A stretch of 12,561 bases of DNA from Phoronis pallida (lineage: Eukaryota; Phoronida; Phoronidae): assembly GCA_028565715.1 (NCBI GenBank), contig JAOXYC010178357.1, positions 1 through 12,561 of the forward strand, given 5' to 3'. How positions within the stretch are numbered: the stretch's first letter is position 1; each line of letters starts with the position of its first letter. The translations under genes were made by a program, and so were the position numbers. Positions 6,848 through 12,561 of the stretch are shown here, in pieces. Below the pieces are notes generated by a model. The model did not search any database. It was not told the DNA's origin and was given only the letters and a program-made list of their open reading frames with translations.

Positions 6848-8493
6848 TCATTTAAGTGGTGCCATTCCCAACTTTTTCCTAAGTGCATTAGCTTCAGCAA
6901 TCTCTGGATCTTCTGAGTAATATTTATCACGTTTAGAAGACGAAGATGAAGAATGATCTTTCGATGATCTGTGGTCATCTCTGTCATGCTTACTTTTCTT
7001 GCTCTTGTGACTTCTTTTTCTGAAATTGGAAAATGTGGTTGATGAAAATAGTTAATTTTAAACTCCAAATGCAAGGCATTATATCGATATGCACCTGGTA
7101 CGTGGTGCTGTCACCTATTTTTTGATATGTACCAAAAAGGACAAATTTGAAGGTATCGGGGCAAAATTGCCATAGCTGGGACATAAAAGTGATATATCAC
7201 ATGCAAAATGAACTGTAAATTATCAACAATGTAGATTTCTATTTGAAAAAAATTCAATACTAGAACAGTGCTGTGCGATTGGTCATATTTCCACTTTCAT
7301 CACAGCTTAAACCATGCAGGAAGCTATCAGAAATTGAACATTTACCTATCGTCATCATCCTGTCGTCTGCTTCGATCATGTGGTGACCTTGACTTATGTC
7401 TTCTTTCCCTTGATCTACTGCGATGACGTTCTCGACCACCTCTCTCTCGTTCTTTTGATCTCCTATAAAAAGAATCAAATTTGCTTCAAAATCAGAACTA
7501 AATAGAAATGTGCTAATATTCTGTGAGAAACTGAGGATTCAAACCTATTTATATTGTGTGTATTGTTTTGATGTGAATAAACCAATGGAAACACTATTTG
7601 AAGAATTAAAGAATACGGTGAAAAAGATTGTTCATATCTCCTTGTAAGTTGAAATTAATATATTTTAATCTATTAAAGAATACAACTTCAAACCACTTTA
7701 AGTTTGCTAAAACACCTTTTTTCTGAACATGTTAACAACTTGACTAATTCAAACTCCACTAATACAACTGGCACTTGCCCCATGGAACGCTTAGCAAAGT
7801 ATGGCCAGCATTTCAGCCAAAAATTTCTCATTGATCATTGAATAGATCATTGAATAGAATAATCTTCCAACTGATTGGAAATTGAAACTAATTCATACCT
7901 TCGTTTCGGTGACCGACTTTTACTTCTCCGTCGCTTAGGAGATGCACTGCGTTTAGATCTATCTTTTCTTTCTGGGGACGGGCTTGTTCGCATATCCTCC
8001 TAAATTCATTAATAAAACTTAAATTCTTAATACAATTATATGAAGCACTCTACTTAATACTTGACTTAAAAAACGTAGTTTCACCAGAACTCAGAATAAT
8101 CCAGGACCCCCAGCTTACACGAGGCAGTCACTCCATCTTAGAAGTAATCCAATGTAACAAATTATAAGCAAGTTGATTGCTATCATCAACATAATTGAAA
8201 GTCCAGCGCCTGTTTAATAGAGACATAGTTAGCATGTGCTCAGAATTGTATTTCTGTAACAGCCCATATAGGTTCAGGAAAGTTTTCATCTTAATAGTGT
8301 AACAGGTGCACAGGAACAATGTGCTTAAATGAAAGATTAAACTACTATCAAATGACACAAAGAGTTAACTTCTGCGAATAAAACTTACTTTTAATAACTC
8401 TTCTTCATCTGATAAATCCCCCTCCTCGAGGTCATCATCCAGTGCACTCACTCGTGGGTCAAGTTGGTTGGATTCTTCTAGAACCATTCTTTT
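6848..8493 (-). CDS. PRPF38A: PRPF38A, pre-mRNA-splicing factor 38A, C-terminal four exons
   Basis: PRPF38A is a nuclear spliceosome protein that joins with the tri-snRNP and is needed for B-complex activation. The exons on the minus strand are 8493-8389, 7999-7899, 7462-7346 and 7019-6848, all with GT-AG borders and one continuous frame of about 164 residues ending in TGA. The first exon reads KRMVLEESNQLDPRVSALDD, matching the end of the human Prp38 domain (KRYVLEEAEQLEPRVSALEE), followed by the acidic GDLSDEEELL. The next two exons are RS-like (SASPKRRRSKSRSPKRR, ERHRSRSRERRHKSRSPHDR). The last is basic and Ser-rich and ends in EDPEIAEANALRKKLGMAPLK. The human protein, as I recall it, lacks this last motif and ends in an RS/KK tail. 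The N-terminal ~170 residues are missing; ten bases at 12552-12561 probably belong to the preceding exon. Confidence 0.88.
7833..7856 (-). repeat. 12-bp tandem duplication in a PRPF38A intron
   Basis: GATCATTGAATA is present twice head to tail. The other PRPF38A introns (7020-7345, remainder of 7463-7898, 8000-8388) are AT-rich, and I see nothing further in them. Confidence 0.7.
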
Positions 8494-9011
8494 CTGAATG
8501 AAAAACAAACAATTCCTCCATTAAATATTTAACGAGACAAAATACCCAAACTACATTTTTTTCAATTTAGGAAAACAATGCTGTGTTCAGAAACGTCATT
8601 TTCAATTATGAATTACCAGTAAGTAATATTGATAAAGATCTAGTTTTTAAAATCAAGATTTCATTTGGCATCAAATACATTTATTAAAGTGAAAATGTTC
8701 CATTCTGATGAAAACCAATGTGCACAACCTTGTTTTCCTGTACTGTATTTTTTAATGTCACCATAACTTGGCACTGCTATGTGCAGTCTTGTTTTTCAAA
8801 ATCGTTTTGGGACTCCCTGCCATTTTCGGGCACCAAAAATTATTTCCATTCATTCATGTGCTGGTTACAATCATCAGTTATTTGATAAAAATTGTAAAAA
8901 ATACTCAAAGACCAGTTGTACAAGGGGCAATTTTCTTTGAAGACATTACCAGTTGAGATTGACCTCAGATAACCTTTTACTATCATCACTTAGATAACCT
9001 AGTTGTCTCAG

Positions 9012-9122
9012 CCAGGTATCGCATCCAGATACACTGAATCACCTGAGCAAAGTTTAGTGGGAGGTAACCCAGTGGCGGTCAGCTCCAGTCTAAGATCAGG
9101 AAGTGACAAATCTACTCATAAA
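9012..9122 (+). other. Candidate 5' exon of the TRIM transcript (tentative)
   Basis: A good acceptor (TAGTTGTCTCAG, ends 9011) and a perfect donor (GTAAGT at 9123) bound 111 bases. These are open in the frame CCA GGT ATC GCA and more GC-rich than their surroundings. If spliced to the acceptor at 9857, the frame would run on into the TRIM start (STHK-IMATSQK). It contains no ATG, so a further upstream exon or use as 5' UTR would be needed. It may instead be a piece of repeat or a chance splice pair. Confidence 0.35.
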
Positions 9123-9521
9123 GTAAGTTTAACATATAATAAGTAAACACTACTGAAATTGTAAGTTCACAACATGATGCGTATGTTACCACTAACCAGT
9201 TACTTGTTGAACTGATTAGAAAGATTGAATGGTACATTTCTCTTCTTTGAATGTTCAGTTGAAGGGTTTGTCATTTCATTTCCGAATTGGAACAAAACAA
9301 TCAAAATGTCTAACTTGAACTTAACAGCTTCGTACTTTCATTAACAATGTATTCACAAAACATAAATTTCTTAATTTTTTATATAAGGTATATGAATGGT
9401 GATTTTTGTGTTTTTGTTATCAATTAAGCTACTACGTTGGTTAAAAGTTCTTGACATGTCATATAGGGAAATTTGAATTTCAAGAAATAAACATTATTGT
9501 TTTCCGAAAAGGTAGCAGAGA

Positions 9522-9770
9522 CTTTGAAATAAAAGTTCTTTAGTACCTACTCTGAGTTAATTTTACTTATTTTCGTCTTCTCGTTCAGACGGTAGCCTCA
9601 TTCCCAAGCCCAAACACGGGGGTCGTCGACTGCTTCATCAGAAATGGTGGATTATGTGTGACTGCACATGTGAATCCACCATTTCTGATGTTGCCGTTTG
9701 ACCGAGAAGACAAAAGTATTTTAAATGAGTAAATAAACCGACGAGGAACCAAAGAACTTTTATTTCAAAG
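9522..9770. mobile_element. Nested foldback element upstream of the TRIM gene
   Basis: The outer arms are imperfect reverse complements: 9522-9592, beginning CTTTGAAATAAAAGTTCTTT, and 9694-9770, ending AAAGAACTTTTATTTCAAAG. Both contain the block GTCTTCTCG/CGAGAAGAC. Inside lies a second, perfect 18-bp stem, CATCAGAAATGGTGGATT (9636-9653) with AATCCACCATTTCTGATG (9673-9690). The element is flanked by a 15-base direct repeat with one mismatch, GTAGCAGAGAC(T/C)TTG at 9512-9526 and 9807-9821. This overlaps the left arm, so it is not a simple target-site duplication. It is probably a MITE, and no protein is encoded. Confidence 0.75.
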
Positions 9771-9851
9771 ATGCAACGAACCAGTCAAATAAATCTATTC
9801 AGTGAAGTAGCAGAGACCTTGCACCAAAATATTAAATGTGTTTTGTACTTT

Positions 9852-9866
9852 TACTAGATCATGGCA
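9852..9866 (+). promoter_or_regulatory. 3' splice site and start-codon context of the TRIM gene
   Basis: A pyrimidine-rich run TGTGTTTTGTACTTTTACTAG ends at 9857, three bases before the ATG, so a spliced 5' UTR is likely. The start ATCATGG has A at -3 and G at +4. If unspliced, TAG at 9855-9857 is an in-frame stop just upstream, which fixes the start. I can identify no TATA box. Confidence 0.55.
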
Positions 9867-11819
9867 ACGAGCCAGAAGATGGATGAGTTGAGTAGAATGC
9901 TTGAGTGTTCAATATGTCTCGAGCGAATGAAGGGTCCCAGAATGCTGCCTTGCCTGCATTCATTTTGTGAAGAATGCCTCGCACGCCACATGGTGGAGAA
10001 AAATGAGAAAGGCACTTTCCGCTGCCCTATGTGTAATACACAGTTCAAGATTCCTCAAGAAGGTGTTACAAGCTTCAAACGCAATTTTTTTCTTGCTGAA
10101 ATCAGTGAAATAGTTGTTGAGCGAGACAATGTTAAATGTGACATGTGCAAAGTTAAAAAGTCAGAAACACTGGCGACATCTATGTGTCTTCAGTGTAGAG
10201 ATCATCTCTGCCAACTTTGTTCCGAATACCACTGCTTGACAAAACTTACTCTCAACCATCGGGTTGTTAGCTTAGACGAGGTTAAAAGCGGTGACCATTT
10301 TGAAGAAATTCGATGCTCTCAAAAGATCTACTGCTCACTACATCCAGAAGAAACCCTGAAGATCTTCTGCAATGAATGTGTGATATCAGTTTGCCTTATT
10401 TGCAAAGCTCTTAAACACGACCATCACAAAATGGAGAACATACAAGATGCTGCAAAGAATGTGGATGGCATCATACAGAAACTCACTGGTGATTGGCGGA
10501 ATGCTGCAAAACATTCTGAATTGCTAACTTCTGAGTGGAAAAATGTTCTGGAGAACATCAAAAACAAAGAAAAGCAGGCCACTAGTGATATACAACAAAG
10601 TTATGAATCATTCAAAACTGAAATTCTTTGTAAAATCAACATAGAACAGAAAGCAGCCTTGACGTCGTTAACGGATCAAGTGGCTACAGTCACAAAACAA
10701 ACAGAAGTGTCCTACAATGAAGCTAAGCTTAGGCATCTCAAAATTTCAGATACTTTAAAATATGTAGACAACATTCTTGGTTCAGCACAAGATGTAGAAA
10801 AACTGCAACAATTCAATGATATCAAAACTCGCTTGCATAGTGGAGACATCACTAATGTTAGAAGTGAAGTCATTGATCCTATTTTTCAACTACAACCGCC
10901 AAAACTGGTTGTACCAGACATGAGGATAGAAGTTGTAACAAAATGTGATAAAAAAGAATTGGTTTCAGCAATATCATATCAAACCCCGCAACCTGTAGTT
11001 AAAGAGAGAGCAGTCTGTGTGAGGCATTTCAGTACAAAACTTCCTGGAGAAAAGCAACCTATTTCTTATGGAATGTGCATTACAGACAACAGGATAATCA
11101 CAGCAGATTGCATCAACAAGAAAGTCAAAGTATTCAACAAAGTTGGTGGTAACTTTATGTTTCAAGTGAAACAAGATCGTTTGAAGCTGCAGTATCCCCA
11201 AGATGTGACTTGTAATAAGCATGGTGAGATGTTCGTCACTGATACTGGTATAGCTGGCATTGTGAGGTATGATGATAGGGGCAATTTGATAAAGGTAACC
11301 AGGGGTGTATTAACAAGACAATTTGGCTTATATTCATGTGGACACATTGCATGTCATGGTGACAACCTGGTTATCACAGACTGTTACGGTGGGCGAATTC
11401 TTATAACAGACTTTGATTGTAATATAAAGCAAACTATAACAAAAAAATCACTGGGACTGAGTGAGTTCTCACCATGGTACACATGTGGAGACAATGAAGG
11501 GAATCTAGTTGTGGGTGAACGCACATTGAGCCGGGTGTATGTTATCGACTACAACAAACCAACTATTTTCAGAATACTCTCATCTCCACAACTGAGTGAC
11601 GTGTGGGGTGTATGTGTAGATCAGTGGGACAATATTCTGGTTTCTAGTAACAGTAATCACCAGGTAGTGTTAACACAACCTAAATTAGGCAATGTACACA
11701 TAACCATCACAAATGTTGATGTCACATCACCTACTGCAGTAGCCATAAGTGGGCCAGGTGAAGTGGCTGTACTAGAAAAGGGAGGAGATGTTAAGATATG
11801 CAGGTATATTGACATATGA
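9861..11819 (+). CDS. TRIM-NHL-type RING E3 ubiquitin ligase, complete, intronless coding region
   Basis: This is a 652-residue protein of the tripartite-motif family, RING E3 ligases that transfer ubiquitin to targets or bound RNPs. The RING is C3HC4: C16, C19, C31, H33, C36, C39, C55, C58. B-box 1 covers 93-133 (C93, C96, C109, C112, C117, C120, H124, H133). B-box 2 covers 158-189 (C158, H161, C170, C173, C178, C181, then H186 to H189). A helical, charged, probably coiled-coil stretch runs about 195-330. From about 400 to 648 there are six blade-like repeats of NHL type, for example YPQDVTCNKHGEMFVTDTG, WGVCVDQWDNILVSSNSNHQ and AVAISGPGEVAVLEKGG. All zinc ligands are present, so it is probably active. 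The architecture resembles TRIM2/3/32/56/71-like proteins, but the blades are divergent and I do not assign an orthologue. The absence of introns suggests a retro-derived, lineage-expanded family member. Confidence 0.94.
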   Translation: MATSQKMDELSRMLECSICLERMKGPRMLPCLHSFCEECLARHMVEKNEKGTFRCPMCNTQFKIPQEGVTSFKRNFFLAEISEIVVERDNVKCDMCKVKKSETLATSMCLQCRDHLCQLCSEYHCLTKLTLNHRVVSLDEVKSGDHFEEIRCSQKIYCSLHPEETLKIFCNECVISVCLICKALKHDHHKMENIQDAAKNVDGIIQKLTGDWRNAAKHSELLTSEWKNVLENIKNKEKQATSDIQQSYESFKTEILCKINIEQKAALTSLTDQVATVTKQTEVSYNEAKLRHLKISDTLKYVDNILGSAQDVEKLQQFNDIKTRLHSGDITNVRSEVIDPIFQLQPPKLVVPDMRIEVVTKCDKKELVSAISYQTPQPVVKERAVCVRHFSTKLPGEKQPISYGMCITDNRIITADCINKKVKVFNKVGGNFMFQVKQDRLKLQYPQDVTCNKHGEMFVTDTGIAGIVRYDDRGNLIKVTRGVLTRQFGLYSCGHIACHGDNLVITDCYGGRILITDFDCNIKQTITKKSLGLSEFSPWYTCGDNEGNLVVGERTLSRVYVIDYNKPTIFRILSSPQLSDVWGVCVDQWDNILVSSNSNHQVVLTQPKLGNVHITITNVDVTSPTAVAISGPGEVAVLEKGGDVKICRYIDI

Positions 11820-12270
11820 ACATGTACTGTGAACTGCCCCATCACTAGCTATCAGTGGACCAGGGGAATTGCTGGAATAGGACATGGACATGTTTAGACA
11901 TTCAGACGTTATGAGAAAATTGAAAACAAACTTATTAATGGATACAGAAGTCGTGACTTTAATAACTTCTATTATTCAGATACATGGACATGGGAACATG
12001 AACCATCCCATCACTCATCAGCTTGTCTAGTCAATTAGCTTTAAGGAGACAAGGTGAAATATGTATTAAACTATGAAGATGACTTTATTGCAAAGTCTGT
12101 GAAAAACTTGACAAACTGTCATCATTTTAATTATTTATCTTATTCATAACCGATAACCACTTCCACACCATGAGAGGTATTAACCACCAGATCTGAATAA
12201 ATGTACATGGTATATTTAGTCCCAAAATTTTGTTTATCTTATTTATTTAACAACCGTTTCAAATAAAAAT
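11820..12270 (+). other. TRIM 3' UTR with decayed copies of the gene's own 3' end
   Basis: Just past the stop, 11833-11877 reads TAPSLAISGPGELLE, then a stop, in one frame. This mirrors residues 622-639 of the TRIM (SPTAVAISGPGEVAVLE). Further on, 11979-12022 resembles the segment around the stop codon (GATACATGGACATGGGAACATGA against the sequence at 11804-11826, and the shared CCCATCACT). These look like old partial duplications. From 12270 to 12551 I see nothing. Confidence 0.6.
12196..12267 (+). terminator. Candidate TRIM polyadenylation signals
   Basis: AATAAA occurs at 12196-12201, followed by T-rich sequence (ATTTTGTTTATCTTATTTATTT), and again at 12262-12267. Use of the first would give a 3' UTR of about 400 bases. 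Confidence 0.55.
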
Positions 12271-12551
12271 TAGACAGAATATGTGATACCTGAAATACCG
12301 CCATCTGTATTGTTAAAATTCTGAAATGATTATTTACATAATTTAAGTAAAAATTTGCTTACTCCCTAAATGGTGAAAGACATCATTATTCTTAATTATC
12401 TTTATACCCACCTTGTTTAATCCCCTCATACATTGATTGATTATTTAAGCCTTCACACACATGTCACCCACACCTCCCCAGGTACTATTTTTTTGTATAA
12501 CTTTTGTTCAAAAGAAAAATGCAACACTCTCCAAAATAATCAGTTTGTTAC

Positions 12552-12561
12552 CTGTACTCTT
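12552..12561 (-). CDS. PRPF38A: Probable end of the upstream PRPF38A exon (10 bases, cut by window edge)
   Basis: Read on the minus strand the last ten bases are A AGA GTA CAG, followed by donor GTAACA. In phase 0 this encodes R-V-Q, and joining it to the exon at 8493 gives RVQKRMVLEE. Human PRPF38A has PRLQKRYVLEE at the same place, so residue, phase and splice site all agree. Ten bases are few, so this could be coincidence. Confidence 0.5.

Larger units (their letters stand above)
8494..12551 (-). other. Large PRPF38A intron hosting the TRIM gene (inferred)
   Basis: The acceptor is TTTCATTCAG just before the exon starting at 8493, and the proposed donor is GTAACA at 12551-12546. Between them I find no minus-strand exon resembling the Prp38 domain, while the TRIM gene lies in it on the other strand. 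From 8494 to 9011 and from 9123 to 9521 I see no gene; AGATAACCT is repeated at 8967-8975 and 8992-9000. Confidence 0.55.

Noticed and set aside
6703-7184. Longer minus-strand open frames of 123 and 64 residues over the last PRPF38A exon
   Set aside because: They are in other frames from the splice-consistent PRPF38A reading and pass through intron or 3' UTR sequence.
7260-7478. 72-residue minus-strand open frame
   Set aside because: It overlaps the RS-rich PRPF38A exon 7346-7462 in the wrong frame. The frame continuous with neighbouring exons gives the RS-repeat sequence instead.
9636-9690. microRNA precursor
   Set aside because: The perfect 18-bp stem is part of a larger foldback element. 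Transposon hairpins give this pattern, and no small-RNA data are available.
9854-10048. Minus-strand open frame antisense to the TRIM RING region
   Set aside because: It is an antisense shadow of the RING-coding sequence with no independent support, as are the minus frames at 10974-11347 and 11657-11845.
770-11819. A functional ubiquitin gene cluster (BIRC6 E2/E3 beside a RING E3)
   Set aside because: The two genes are separated by convergent PRPF38A, belong to unrelated pathways as far as known, and TRIM genes are numerous and dispersed in such genomes. Adjacency alone is no evidence.
1-12561. CRISPR array, phage or bacterial mobile system
   Set aside because: There are no regularly spaced repeats and no prokaryotic genes. 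The spliced exons show a eukaryotic genome.

Overview
The window is nuclear DNA from an animal, most likely a marine or aquatic invertebrate bilaterian. It is AT-rich, its coding exons are short and bounded by GT-AG introns, the proteins are typical animal families, and the introns hold foldback MITEs and a tRNA-derived repeat. I cannot assign a phylum from the sequence. A mollusc, brachiopod, hemichordate or lancelet would all fit, because intronless RING/B-box/NHL-like genes are abundant in such genomes. There are no prokaryotic features.

There are three genes. (1) On the plus strand, positions 770-4328 hold the last seven exons of a BIRC6 (BRUCE/apollon) homologue. They encode the C-terminal E2 (UBC) domain with its catalytic cysteine, followed by a 3' UTR of about 2.1 kb. 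(2) On the minus strand, 8493 down to 6848 holds the last four exons of PRPF38A, encoding the end of the Prp38 domain and the RS-rich tail. A further ten bases of the preceding exon probably lie at 12552-12561. (3) On the plus strand, 9861-11819 holds a complete, single-coding-exon TRIM protein of 652 residues (RING, B-box 1, B-box 2, coiled coil, NHL-like propeller).

The BIRC6 and PRPF38A homologues converge tail to tail, and their candidate polyadenylation signals lie only about 30-150 bp apart around 6444-6597. If the exon fragment at 12552-12561 is right, the TRIM gene sits entirely inside a 4.06 kb PRPF38A intron in antisense orientation. This is the most interesting arrangement here.

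The non-coding part is rich in inverted-repeat DNA: two copies of a near-perfect foldback element with TTAA-type ends (1-327 and 5167-5509), a tRNA-like sequence between 15-bp inverted repeats (3211-3369), a GC-rich hairpin cluster in the BIRC6 3' UTR (4638-4799), and a nested foldback element just upstream of the TRIM start (9522-9770). The genes have no obvious joint pathway. Two are ubiquitin enzymes and one is a spliceosome factor, and I see no evidence that the neighbourhood is functional. Exon calls come from reading splice sites and from recalled family sequence, without any alignment search.
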